A stretch of 64,000 nucleotides of DNA from Sporosarcina limicola (GTDB taxonomy: Bacteria > Bacillota > Bacilli > Bacillales_A > Planococcaceae): assembly GCF_014873855.1 (NCBI RefSeq), contig NZ_JADBEL010000003.1, forward strand, positions 62,001 to 126,000, given 5' to 3'. The position numbers and the translations under genes are program-made. Under the pieces are notes generated by a model. It saw nothing but the letters and a program-made list of their open reading frames with translations. It made no database searches and was not told where the DNA came from. Positions 56,679-64,000 of this stretch are shown in pieces. Every line of letters begins with the position of its first letter. Position 1 is the first letter of the stretch.

Positions 56679-57962
56679 TTAAAATCCAATCGAACCTTCA
56701 TGCTCCCAAGTACCTTTTTTCGAGCGTTTATGCTGTTTTTGCAAGTCCTGGATCCGACGTTCATAGTCAATCTTCCCGTCATAATGGAAACCAAGTGCGA
56801 CGGACATATACAGTTCATTCAATTGAGAGATGGATAATCCAGCTGTACGCGTTGTCATTTCCTCCAATTGATTGTCACTGAACAATCCTTTTTTGTCGAG
56901 TTTCTGCATGTAGTACCGGCGAACTTCCGCAGTAGGGGAAGGGATTTCATAGGTACTGTCAAAACGGCCTGCGCGATTGATAAGGGCAGGGTCGATTTTT
57001 TCAGGGTAGTTTGTCGTCCCGATGATAAACAAGCCTGAAAGAATCCTTGCGCCGTCCAGTATGTTCAAAAATGAACTCCGTGAATGTTCCGGCATCGAGT
57101 CAATATCTTCGATGACAAGGATTGCAGGAGCCATTCGAGCGACTGTGTTAAACACTTCCTGCATGGAGTAGCTACCGGTGTGCTCAGTGATCTGCCAATA
57201 GATAACAGGTGCTGTCGTTGTGCCTGTAATCGATCGGACAAGCGTTGTCTTGCCGTTCCCTGGTGCGCCGTACAATAGGATGCCTCGTTTATAAGGTAGT
57301 CCGTAATCTTTATAGAAAGCTCCGTCATCCTTGAAAAATTCGTCGATGGCGCGGAATATATCGCTTTTCATCGTATCCTCAAGAAATACATCATCCCGAC
57401 CAACTTTTTCTCCAGGTTCAAAGCTTTTCTTTTCGACACCGCTATCGGTATCGACGAGATAGGTGACTGTCGTTTTCATCATTTCACGTTGTAAGTGATT
57501 GACCTCTTTAATAAAAGTCATTACTTTTTCGGGTGAAGCGGCGAATAGTTGATATTCAGGCCATGTCGACCCGTTACCTACATAATAGAGTAGTTGGGTG
57601 AATGCGACATCGAAATCTGGAAAGTATAACAACTGATTTTCAATTGTCTCAGAAATACGCAATTTGAAACTATTTTCGGTATTAGCCCGTTCCACTTTAC
57701 CTGTTGGGCGCACACCGTATACATGACCTAAAGATTCATAGAGTAGTTTTCCTTTTCTCATTAATTCATCGATTACGGATTCTGCATGTGAAATCAATTC
57801 TTCTGCTTGAATCACTTTCCAGTCCTGCTGTTTCCGCTCATTTAGACGGTTCAACACATGGCGATTTACAGTTGCATAATCTTCGTAATTCGGCAGTGAC
57901 TCCCGCATGTCTTTTTTGATTGGCAATAAAATCTTTTCTTTCATAAAATTATCATTCTCCAT
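56679..57962 (-). CDS. AAA+ ATPase (YjoB/BCS1-like)
   Basis: The 427-residue product has a helical N-terminal domain (about 1-190) and an AAA+ module with Walker A GAPGNGKTT (232-240), Walker B ILVIEDID and sensor/arginine-finger region INRAGRFD. Architecture and size resemble B. subtilis YjoB, a sigma-W-linked chaperone-like ATPase, which is not at this locus there. The ATG at 57962 has a poor site; ATG 57944 with GGAG upstream is an alternative. Substrate unknown. Confidence 0.85.
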   Translation of the reverse strand: MENDNFMKEKILLPIKKDMRESLPNYEDYATVNRHVLNRLNERKQQDWKVIQAEELISHAESVIDELMRKGKLLYESLGHVYGVRPTGKVERANTENSFKLRISETIENQLLYFPDFDVAFTQLLYYVGNGSTWPEYQLFAASPEKVMTFIKEVNHLQREMMKTTVTYLVDTDSGVEKKSFEPGEKVGRDDVFLEDTMKSDIFRAIDEFFKDDGAFYKDYGLPYKRGILLYGAPGNGKTTLVRSITGTTTAPVIYWQITEHTGSYSMQEVFNTVARMAPAILVIEDIDSMPEHSRSSFLNILDGARILSGLFIIGTTNYPEKIDPALINRAGRFDSTYEIPSPTAEVRRYYMQKLDKKGLFSDNQLEEMTTRTAGLSISQLNELYMSVALGFHYDGKIDYERRIQDLQKQHKRSKKGTWEHEGSIGF

Positions 57963-58015
57963 TTCAATTGTTTATTCACCAAAAAAAGTCCCTCCAAGAG
58001 GAAGAACTTCTATAT

Positions 58016-58393
58016 TTATTTACTTTTCACTTTACCCGACCACTGACGGAAACCACCTTGTAGGTGAAATAATTGCGCATAGCCTTTTTTCTTTAACATG
58101 AGGGCGGCTCTTGCACTTTTCCCTCCGTTTTGGTCATACAAGTAAACGGGCTTATCTGGACGAATTTCTTTGAAGCGCTGACGAAATTGGGAATAAGGAA
58201 TATTTCGCGCACCTAAAATATGTCCTGTTTCAAAATCTTTCGTCTCACGCACATCAATAAGTTGCGCTTTTCGATAGCCCTCAATAAATTTGCCTTGTGT
58301 TAAATTTGTAACTGCTTTGCTGAGACGTCGCATGGTTACGAACATGTACACAATTAAGATAAGTACAATAGCCCCTAAGATATAATAAGTCAC
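58016..58393 (-). CDS. yqhL: Membrane-anchored rhodanese-like protein YqhL, no active-site cysteine
   Basis: The 125-residue product has an N-terminal transmembrane helix and one rhodanese domain (LIDVRETKDFETGHILGARNIP). The active loop reads YDQNGGKSARA, with Asp where the catalytic Cys should be, so sulfur transfer is unlikely. Start is GTG 58393 after AAAGGGG; the frame extends further upstream without a site. The position before lipM matches yqhL. Confidence 0.85.
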   Translation of the reverse strand: MTYYILGAIVLILIVYMFVTMRRLSKAVTNLTQGKFIEGYRKAQLIDVRETKDFETGHILGARNIPYSQFRQRFKEIRPDKPVYLYDQNGGKSARAALMLKKKGYAQLFHLQGGFRQWSGKVKSK

Positions 58394-58494
58394 AACAACT
58401 TTCCCCTTTCTCTTTACTTTCTCATTATAAAGATTTTGTGGCACTAGTTCAATGAGAATGATAAAATAAGGTGCGTCACAAAGGGGGAGTCAGC

Positions 58495-59331
58495 ATGGGA
58501 AAAACGATTTGGCATTTTATTAACTCGGGAAAATGTTCGCCATCTTTCAATATGGCGCTGGATGAAGCTTTACTTGAATGGAATAGTATCGGGGAAATCG
58601 GTCCAGTACTTCGATTTTATGAGTGGGAACCAGCTACCCTCTCAATCGGCTATTTTCAGAGTGTCGAAAAGGAGATTGAAATGACTGAAGTGGAAAAACA
58701 CGGTCTTGGATTCGTTAGGCGACCAACGGGTGGAAGAGGGGTTCTCCACGAACATGAACTTACATATAGCGTCATTGTAAATGAAGATTATCCAGGAATG
58801 CCTGAAACAGTGACGGAAGCTTATCGCGTCATTTCAGGTGGATTGTTGGAAGGATTCCGCAATCTTGACTTGGATGCAAAGTTTTCCATTCCGGATACAG
58901 TCGAGAAAAACGATGATTTAAAAAAACCGAAAACTGCCGTTTGCTTCGATACGCCGAGTTGGTATGAACTTGTCGTTGAAGGTAAGAAAGTAGCGGGCAG
59001 TGCCCAGACGCGACAAAAAGGCGTCATTTTACAACATGGTGCGATTCTTTTGGGTCTGGATGAAGACAAGCTTATCTCATTATTTAAATTCAAAACTAGG
59101 GAGCAACGTGAACGGATGCGTACAAGCTTGCCAGAAAAAGCTGTGGCGATTAATCGGTTAGTGGATCGTGAAGTAACCATGACTGCGTGTATCGAAGCAT
59201 TTTCTAAAGGATTTGAAAGCGCATTAGATATGATTCTTGAGCCTTTAGAATTAACGGAAGAGCAGCTCGATTACGTGAGGGGAATTGAGCAGAGGAAGTA
59301 TGCAAATGACGACTGGACGTTTAAGAAGTAA
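58495..59331 (+). CDS. lipM: Octanoyltransferase LipM
   Basis: LipM transfers octanoate from acyl-carrier protein to GcvH in lipoate synthesis, which links it to the glycine cleavage genes upstream. The 278-residue product has [18 protein letters not shown], catalytic Cys150 ([12 protein letters not shown]) and the lysine motif [14 protein letters not shown] 58495 follows AAAGGGGGAG. Its last codons form one arm of a 16-bp inverted repeat. Confidence 0.95.
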   Translation: MGKTIWHFINSGKCSPSFNMALDEALLEWNSIGEIGPVLRFYEWEPATLSIGYFQSVEKEIEMTEVEKHGLGFVRRPTGGRGVLHEHELTYSVIVNEDYPGMPETVTEAYRVISGGLLEGFRNLDLDAKFSIPDTVEKNDDLKKPKTAVCFDTPSWYELVVEGKKVAGSAQTRQKGVILQHGAILLGLDEDKLISLFKFKTREQRERMRTSLPEKAVAINRLVDREVTMTACIEAFSKGFESALDMILEPLELTEEQLDYVRGIEQRKYANDDWTFKK

Positions 59332-59346
59332 CGTCCAGTCGTCATT
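59305..59346. repeat. 16-bp perfect inverted repeat spanning the lipM stop
   Basis: AATGACGACTGGACGT (59305-59320) and ACGTCCAGTCGTCATT (59331-59346) are separated by 10 nt containing the stop codon. No T-run follows, so it is not itself a terminator; it may protect the 3' end of the mRNA. Confidence 0.85.
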
Positions 59347-59359
59347 AACTTCGTAAGTC

Positions 59360-59408
59360 AAACTAAAAAACGGAAATGCCTACGTAGGCATTTCCGTTTT
59401 TTTAGTTT
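59360..59408. terminator. Bidirectional terminator between lipM and yqhQ
   Basis: A near-perfect palindrome centred on CTACGTAG, with CGGAAATGC arms and A and T runs, lies between convergent genes and reaches the yqhQ stop codon. Confidence 0.93.
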
Positions 59409-60376
59409 ACAGGGACAGTTTTAGTATCTATTACAGGGTTAGTGACAACTTCCAATACTTCAATTCCGTGTTCTTCAATTTCCAACAGTTTTTCAAAAGA
59501 GGCAATCGCCACTTCTACTTGCCTATCATCCGGTTCTTTCGTCGTCAACAGTTGAAGCCACAAGCCAGGATAACCCAAATATTTCAACACTGGAATATTA
59601 CGCACTAAATTCGTGACTTGCAACACTTCGAATGAAATACCGAGAACAACTGGAATCAGAAGAATCCGATTCACAATACGCAACCATAAAGGATCAGTGG
59701 GTACAAGGAAATAAATGAACATCCCAACAATGACTGTGAATAGGATAAAACTGCTACCGCAACGGAAATGGAGTCTCGATTGTGCCTGCACATTTTTGAC
59801 CGTCATTGGCAAGTTATTCTCATACGTATTGATAACCTTATGCTCAGCGCCATGGTATTGAAATACCCGTTTAATGAGTGGAGTCATTGAAATAAGTGAA
59901 ATGTAAGTTAGTAGCAAGATGAGTTTGAACATACTTTCAAGTAAAATCTGTGCTGTTTTACCCGGAGCTACAAATTGTAGCATCTCCGCGAGAAACACCG
60001 GGACCAGCGTGAAGACGAATTTACCGAACAGGAACGATAACACGGCAACTCCTGCAACGCCAAGCACCATAACCAATTTGGACGATTCTTCAGTTTGTTG
60101 TTCTTCCTCACCGGGCATCACGTCGTAGCGTTCATGTGAGAACGTCAAGTGTCGTGAACCGATACCTGCTGATTCAATTATCGCGACAATTCCTCTAACG
60201 AACGGGATTTTCTTCAGTTTCATCCGAACGTTATTCTTTTCTTTTGGAAGATGATAGTAGTCAATCGAATTATCTTTCCGTCTAATGGCTGTTACTGTAT
60301 GATTTTTACCGCCGAACATAACCCCTTCGACAAGCGCTTGGCCCCCATATGCGGGAGGTTGTTGACCTTTTTTCAT
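59402..60376 (-). CDS. yqhQ: DUF1385 membrane protein YqhQ
   Basis: The 324-residue product begins with the DUF1385 signature (YGGQALVEGVMFGGKNHT), then has about five transmembrane helices and the internal motif FQYHGAEHKVINTYE with conserved histidines. Function unknown; the family is widespread in Firmicutes. ATG 60376 is preferred to GTG 60388 by ribosome-site spacing. Confidence 0.9.
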   Translation of the reverse strand: MKKGQQPPAYGGQALVEGVMFGGKNHTVTAIRRKDNSIDYYHLPKEKNNVRMKLKKIPFVRGIVAIIESAGIGSRHLTFSHERYDVMPGEEEQQTEESSKLVMVLGVAGVAVLSFLFGKFVFTLVPVFLAEMLQFVAPGKTAQILLESMFKLILLLTYISLISMTPLIKRVFQYHGAEHKVINTYENNLPMTVKNVQAQSRLHFRCGSSFILFTVIVGMFIYFLVPTDPLWLRIVNRILLIPVVLGISFEVLQVTNLVRNIPVLKYLGYPGLWLQLLTTKEPDDRQVEVAIASFEKLLEIEEHGIEVLEVVTNPVIDTKTVPVN

Positions 60377-60506
60377 AAGCTTTCCCACACCTTCTTTCTT
60401 ATCAACTTAAGCCCTCTACTCATCATACTAAAAATTGGTCGTTTGCTCCACAAATAATGTTTAAAAAGTAGTAATCGGCCCGATACTTTGTAAAGGAGGG
60501 GATTCT

Positions 60507-60935
60507 ATGATTAATAATACACTAATCTGGACTTCAATAATTAGTGCATTTTTCACTGTACTGGCACTTGATTTTTTGCGTCTATTCAAATTCATTAGTT
60601 GGTCGCCGATTGGTTGGTCAAAAAAGTGGCAGCTATTGGCATCCGCACATTTCAGCATTAAATGGGCGCTACTTTTCGTGGCGCTTACTTTGATATTCGC
60701 TCTATTGTATATTGTTGTCTCATACACTACTTCAATCCCGCCATCCGTAACGTCAATTCTAATCGGAATAGTTGTTGTTTTTGCGATTGAATGGACGATT
60801 GCCACACCGAAAACACCCTTATCTACAATCAAATCGATTTCCCTTCCTTTTTTCGCAATAATGGCTATAGTTTTAAGATTTATTACGGGAACAGCGGTTT
60901 TCATGAAGAAACTTTCAGAGGAAAGTATGAAATAA
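60507..60935 (+). CDS. yqhR: Membrane protein YqhR
   Basis: The 142-residue product has four transmembrane helices and matches the YqhR family by sequence (FISWSPIGWSKKW) and position between yqhQ and aroQ. AAGGAGGGG precedes the ATG. Function unknown. Confidence 0.85.
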   Translation: MINNTLIWTSIISAFFTVLALDFLRLFKFISWSPIGWSKKWQLLASAHFSIKWALLFVALTLIFALLYIVVSYTTSIPPSVTSILIGIVVVFAIEWTIATPKTPLSTIKSISLPFFAIMAIVLRFITGTAVFMKKLSEESMK

Positions 60936-60997
60936 GTTGCTACAAAAGTACGATATGATAAAATGGGAAAGAAAACAATGAGAGGAGGGATCTGGCG

Positions 60998-61438
60998 GTG
61001 AAACTACTAATTCTAAATGGGCCTAATCTGAATAGACTTGGAAAAAGGGAGCCAGATATTTACGGTGCTGAAACACTTGAAGATGTTGAGCAGAAATTAG
61101 ACAAACTCGCTCAGCAACACGGTGTTGAAGTATCTTTCTTCCAATCAAATATCGAAGGTGCTCTAATTGACAAGATTCATGAAGCAGAAGACACTGGTCT
61201 TAATGGGATTATATTTAACCCAGGTGCGTTTACCCACTATAGCATCGCACTGCGTGATGCTGTAGCTTCAATTAATGTGCCTGTTATTGAAATACACATT
61301 TCCAATATACATAGCCGGGAATCATTTAGACAACTATCTGTCATCGCGCCGGTTTGTATTGGTCAAATGTCCGGATTTGGAACGAATGGGTATGAACTTG
61401 CCTTCCAAGCTTTCCTCCTACAAAGAAAAGGGGTATGA
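60998..61438 (+). CDS. aroQ: Type II 3-dehydroquinate dehydratase
   Basis: AroQ dehydrates 3-dehydroquinate to 3-dehydroshikimate in the shikimate pathway. The 146-residue product has LNGPNLNRLGKREP, NPGAFTHYSIALRDA and HISNIHSRESFR. GTG start with GAGGAGGG upstream. It is followed 4 nt later by papA. Confidence 0.97.
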   Translation: MKLLILNGPNLNRLGKREPDIYGAETLEDVEQKLDKLAQQHGVEVSFFQSNIEGALIDKIHEAEDTGLNGIIFNPGAFTHYSIALRDAVASINVPVIEIHISNIHSRESFRQLSVIAPVCIGQMSGFGTNGYELAFQAFLLQRKGV

Positions 61439-61442
61439 AGAT

Positions 61443-62501
61443 ATGAAACTGACAAAAATACGCGAACTTTTGAAAGAACATGAAATCGATGGACTTCTGA
61501 TCACGAATCCTTATAATCGCCGGTATATGACAGGGTTTACCGGTTCGGCAGGTCTTGCACTTATCTCAGCCGATGATGCTGTTTTCATTACGGATTTCCG
61601 TTATACTGAACAAGCAGAAAAACAGATTGATGGATATCGCATTGTCAAATTCGCGAAAACACTTGTTGAAGAAGTTGCCGTGCAGGCGAAAAATATGAAT
61701 CTTCGTACAATTGGCTTTGAAAAGGATAATTTGTCTTTCGGTCTATATGAAGTCTATGAGAAGACGGTTGAAGCGAAATTGAAGCCAGTAGCTGGCCTAG
61801 TTGAACAACTACGTCTGATAAAAACGGACGAAGAACTGGCTGTATTGAAAAAAGCGGCTAAAATTGCAGATGATGCGTTTGCACATATTTGCACATTTAT
61901 CCGCCCAGGCGTTACAGAAATTGAAGTTTCGAATGAACTTGAATTTTTCATGCGTAAACAAGGTGCAACCTCTTCATCTTTCGATATTATTGTAGCTTCG
62001 GGTGTACGTGGTGCGCTTCCGCATGGTGTTGCAACCGACAAAGTAATTGAGTCGGGTGAACTAGTGACACTTGATTTTGGTGCGTTGTACAATGGGTATA
62101 TCTCAGACATAACAAGAACGATTGCTGTTGGCGAGCCTTCAGAAAAAATGAAGGAAATCTATGCAGTCGTACTCGCAGCAGAGGAACTTGGTGTCAAAGA
62201 AATTAAATCGGGTATGACAGGTAAAGAAGCTGATGCAATTACGCGTGATTATATTACGTCTAAAGGCTATGGCGAAGCATTTGGTCATTCAACTGGCCAT
62301 GGGATTGGTCTAGAAGTGCATGAAGCACCTAGTCTAGCGTCTAAATCAGACACGGTTCTTGTACCAAATATGACCGTCACAGTTGAACCTGGGATTTATC
62401 TACCAGGTATCGGTGGTGTCCGTATTGAAGATGATATTATCATGACAAAAGACGGTAATGAACGACTCACTCATTCACCAAGAGAACTACTTATTCTGTA
62501 A
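61443..62501 (+). CDS. papA: Xaa-Pro aminopeptidase
   Basis: This M24 metallopeptidase releases N-terminal residues preceding proline. The 352-residue product has the creatinase N domain and the catalytic domain with dimetal ligands in LDFGALYNGYISDITR, TGHGIGLEVHE, VEPGIYLP and RIEDD. ATG 61443 follows AAAGGGG. The aroQ-papA-efp order is standard; the enzyme may act on Pro-containing peptides whose synthesis needs EF-P (inference). Confidence 0.95.
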   Translation: MKLTKIRELLKEHEIDGLLITNPYNRRYMTGFTGSAGLALISADDAVFITDFRYTEQAEKQIDGYRIVKFAKTLVEEVAVQAKNMNLRTIGFEKDNLSFGLYEVYEKTVEAKLKPVAGLVEQLRLIKTDEELAVLKKAAKIADDAFAHICTFIRPGVTEIEVSNELEFFMRKQGATSSSFDIIVASGVRGALPHGVATDKVIESGELVTLDFGALYNGYISDITRTIAVGEPSEKMKEIYAVVLAAEELGVKEIKSGMTGKEADAITRDYITSKGYGEAFGHSTGHGIGLEVHEAPSLASKSDTVLVPNMTVTVEPGIYLPGIGGVRIEDDIIMTKDGNERLTHSPRELLIL

Positions 62502-62527
62502 TTCATTAATTTATTGGGGGAAATAGC

Positions 62528-63088
62528 ATGATTTCAGTTAACGATTTCAAAACAGGCCTTACAATTGAGTTTGACGGAGACATCTGGCGGGTAATGGAAT
62601 TTCAGCATGTTAAACCGGGTAAGGGAGCGGCATTCGTCCGTTCGAAACTGCGTAATTTACGTTCAGGTAACGTCAATGAAAAGACTTTCCGCGCTGGAGA
62701 AAAATTAGCGAAAGCACAGATTGACAACCGCCGTATGCAGTACCTATACGCAAATGGCGAGGAACATGTCTTCATGGACAATGAGTCGTACGAACAAATT
62801 GAACTTCCAGAAAAACAGATTGAAGAAGAATTGAAATATTTGAAAGAAAACATGGAAGTGCATGTTATTCAGTTTAAAGAAGAAGTACTGGGTGTTGAGC
62901 TTCCAGTCACAGTTGTCCTTGAAGTGGCTGAAACAGAGCCTGGCATCAAAGGTGATACAGCAAGTGGCGGATCAAAGCCTGCTAAATTAGAAACAGGTCT
63001 CGTTGTCCAAGTTCCTTTCTTTATTAACATCGGAGACAAATTGATTATCAATACCGAAGAAGGCGAATACGTTTCGCGCGCACATTAA
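62528..63088 (+). CDS. efp: Translation elongation factor P
   Basis: EF-P relieves ribosome stalling at polyproline. The 186-residue product has the KOW-like N domain and two OB folds, with the modifiable lysine K32 in [10 protein letters not shown], which in B. subtilis carries 5-aminopentanol. TTGGGGGAAA precedes the ATG. It is followed by a terminator. Confidence 0.98.
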   Translation: MISVNDFKTGLTIEFDGDIWRVMEFQHVKPGKGAAFVRSKLRNLRSGNVNEKTFRAGEKLAKAQIDNRRMQYLYANGEEHVFMDNESYEQIELPEKQIEEELKYLKENMEVHVIQFKEEVLGVELPVTVVLEVAETEPGIKGDTASGGSKPAKLETGLVVQVPFFINIGDKLIINTEEGEYVSRAH

Positions 63089-63117
63089 AATTCACATTTC
63101 TATTTATATATAACTAT

Positions 63118-63160
63118 AAAAACACTTTACAACCCAAACAGGGATTGTAAAGTGTTTTTT
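63118..63160 (+). terminator. Terminator after efp
   Basis: AAACACTTTACAA and TTGTAAAGTGTTT form a 13-bp stem with a 12-nt loop and a T-tail. It separates efp from the sporulation cluster. Confidence 0.9.
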
Positions 63161-63161
63161 C

Positions 63162-63188
63162 ATATCCGTCTGCCCTGTAACATAGAAT
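63162..63188 (+). promoter_or_regulatory. Sigma-E-type promoter of spoIIIAC
   Basis: ATATC (63162-63166), a 14-nt spacer and CATAGAAT (63181-63188) match the sigma-E consensus ATATT-N14-CATACAnT with one mismatch in each element. The start would be about 17 nt before spoIIIAC, whose AGGGGGA site follows directly. The spoIIIA operon is a classic sigma-E target. Confidence 0.7.
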
Positions 63189-63211
63189 ATCGACAATAGG
63201 GGGAGTACCGG

Positions 63212-63421
63212 ATGGAATTGAATGATTTACTACGAGTTGCCGGTATCGGATTGGTCATCGGTTTCCTGCATATCTTTTTTGAACAAACAGGAAAGAAAGA
63301 ATTTTCCTTTTTCTTGTTTTTTATCGCTTACATCTATATTACTGCCGAGATGCTACGGTTTCTTAAAATTTTCTTTATGGAAATCGCGGAATTCTTTCAA
63401 TGGTTGTCCATGGCAGCCTAA
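63212..63421 (+). CDS. spoIIIAC: Stage III sporulation protein AC
   Basis: SpoIIIAC is a small two-helix membrane protein of the SpoIIIA-SpoIIQ channel linking mother cell and forespore. The 69-residue product has the family motif GIGLVIGFLHIFFEQTGKKEF. It is the first gene of its cluster here; spoIIIAA and spoIIIAB, which precede it in B. subtilis, are absent between efp and this gene. Its stop overlaps the next start. Confidence 0.9.
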   Translation: MELNDLLRVAGIGLVIGFLHIFFEQTGKKEFSFFLFFIAYIYITAEMLRFLKIFFMEIAEFFQWLSMAA

Positions 63422-63798
63422 TGTTCACATTAGTACAGACAGTTGTCGTTTTCCTTCTTCTCCTAGTGATTGCATTTACAGTTCCGAAATTACAACCACT
63501 TTTATATGTTTCTATTTTTTTTTACACCTTGCATCATTTAATTAATAAAATACTTTTTCCATTTGGAAGGAATTTCGTGAAATTGTTTGAGGCACTTCCT
63601 GATCCGTTTGCAAAATTATTAATTGGTAGTGCTATTCTTTATTATATTTCCGAGCTCATTACCAAGCATATCGAAGACGCTGGTTTTGGATCTCTTGCAG
63701 CGATGTCTCATTTCGCTGTTAAAATTACAATTCTCACCTTATGGCTTCAGCAGACGACAGCGTTAATCGAAATACTTTCCACACTCATTTCAAAATGA
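63421..63798 (+). CDS. spoIIIAD: Stage III sporulation protein AD (divergent)
   Basis: The 125-residue product has four hydrophobic helices and the C-terminal SpoIIIAD pattern (LIGSAILYYISELITKHIEDAGFGSLAAMSHFAVKI). It is slightly shorter than B. subtilis SpoIIIAD (133) and its N-terminal third is divergent. ATG 63421 overlaps the spoIIIAC stop (TAATG). Confidence 0.75.
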   Translation: MFTLVQTVVVFLLLLVIAFTVPKLQPLLYVSIFFYTLHHLINKILFPFGRNFVKLFEALPDPFAKLLIGSAILYYISELITKHIEDAGFGSLAAMSHFAVKITILTLWLQQTTALIEILSTLISK

Positions 63799-63813
63799 TC
63801 GGACGGAACATTC

Positions 63814-64000
63814 ATGATTTCCTTTGTTGAAACGATTCTTGGAACTGTATTATCTAGTTTCGTCATTGTTATTATTTCGTCCTTTATGGCATTGATGGTT
63901 GATTTTTTATTTCCATCATTCGCGAAATGGACAAGAATGTTACTGATTCTCCTAGTCATAACAGTCGTATTACAACCTGCATTTGAACACTTAACACTTA
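63814..64000 (+). CDS. Membrane protein at the spoIIIAE position, 3' partial
   Basis: The frame runs off the window after 62 residues. It opens directly with a hydrophobic helix (ETILGTVLSSFVIVIISSFMALMV) and has a second near residue 42. Position suggests SpoIIIAE, but B. subtilis SpoIIIAE begins with a signal peptide and about 80 hydrophilic residues, missing here. It may be a shortened SpoIIIAE or another membrane protein. GGACGG precedes the ATG. Confidence 0.5.
   Translation, partial: MISFVETILGTVLSSFVIVIISSFMALMVDFLFPSFAKWTRMLLILLVITVVLQPAFEHLTL

Overview
The window is a gene-dense chromosomal segment from a spore-forming, low-to-mid GC Gram-positive bacterium of the order Bacillales. 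Gene order follows the Bacillus subtilis yqe-yqf-yqg-yqh region almost gene for gene, from rsmE-mtaB to efp-spoIIIA. A single-chain glycyl-tRNA synthetase, a short ComGG, and the absence of glcK and the pst operon point away from Bacillus proper. They suggest the Planococcaceae (Sporosarcina-like); that family placement is my inference.

Layout. 1-3100: rsmE, mtaB, deoC, rpsU. 3100-3900: an intergenic array of 25 phased 20/21-bp repeats sits where yqeY is found in B. subtilis, followed by a near-perfect sigma-W promoter. 3900-14450: nfeD, floA, a yqfB-position gene, sporulation genes yqfC-yqfD, then phoH-pgpH-ybeY-dgkA-cdd-era-recO. 14450-20830: convergent glyS with a T-box leader, ccpN, its PEP-synthase regulator partner, dnaG and sigA. 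21100-28600: an acyl-CoA dehydrogenase under a CcpA-type site, cccA, trmK, yqfO, ispH, yqfQ, cshB, nfo, yqfT. 28600-30720: Zur-regulated zinc uptake (znuC-znuB-zur). 30760-33450: minus-strand ispG-yqfW, yqfZ, yqgB. 33500-39700: a Na/Pi cotransporter behind four PhoP-type repeats, yqgC, sodA, pbpA and two small membrane proteins. 39860-45560: rpmG, 5-FTHF cyclo-ligase, yqgQ, an LTA synthase, lipoprotein yqgU, yqgW, yqgX, yqgY. 45900-49630: complete comGA-GG competence pseudopilus operon. 49660-54625: aroK, then gcvT-gcvPA-gcvPB behind a tandem glycine riboswitch. 54625-56680: a small AT-rich accessory patch with decayed repeats, a Nudix hydrolase, an ASCH protein and a 163-bp MITE with an 8-bp target duplication. 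56680-64000: an AAA+ ATPase, yqhL, lipM, yqhQ, yqhR, aroQ, papA, efp and the start of a spoIIIA cluster.

Regulation is unusually readable: sigma-W (nfeD-floA), sigma-E candidates (yqfC, spoIIIAC), Zur, PhoP, CcpA, T-box and glycine riboswitch signals are all visible.

The most unusual points are the phased repeat array at 3250-3760; a spoIIIA cluster that starts at spoIIIAC directly behind a sigma-E-like promoter, with no spoIIIAA or spoIIIAB; two dispersed repeat families (a 64-bp pair and a four-copy element); and mutually exclusive hairpins upstream of yqgW.
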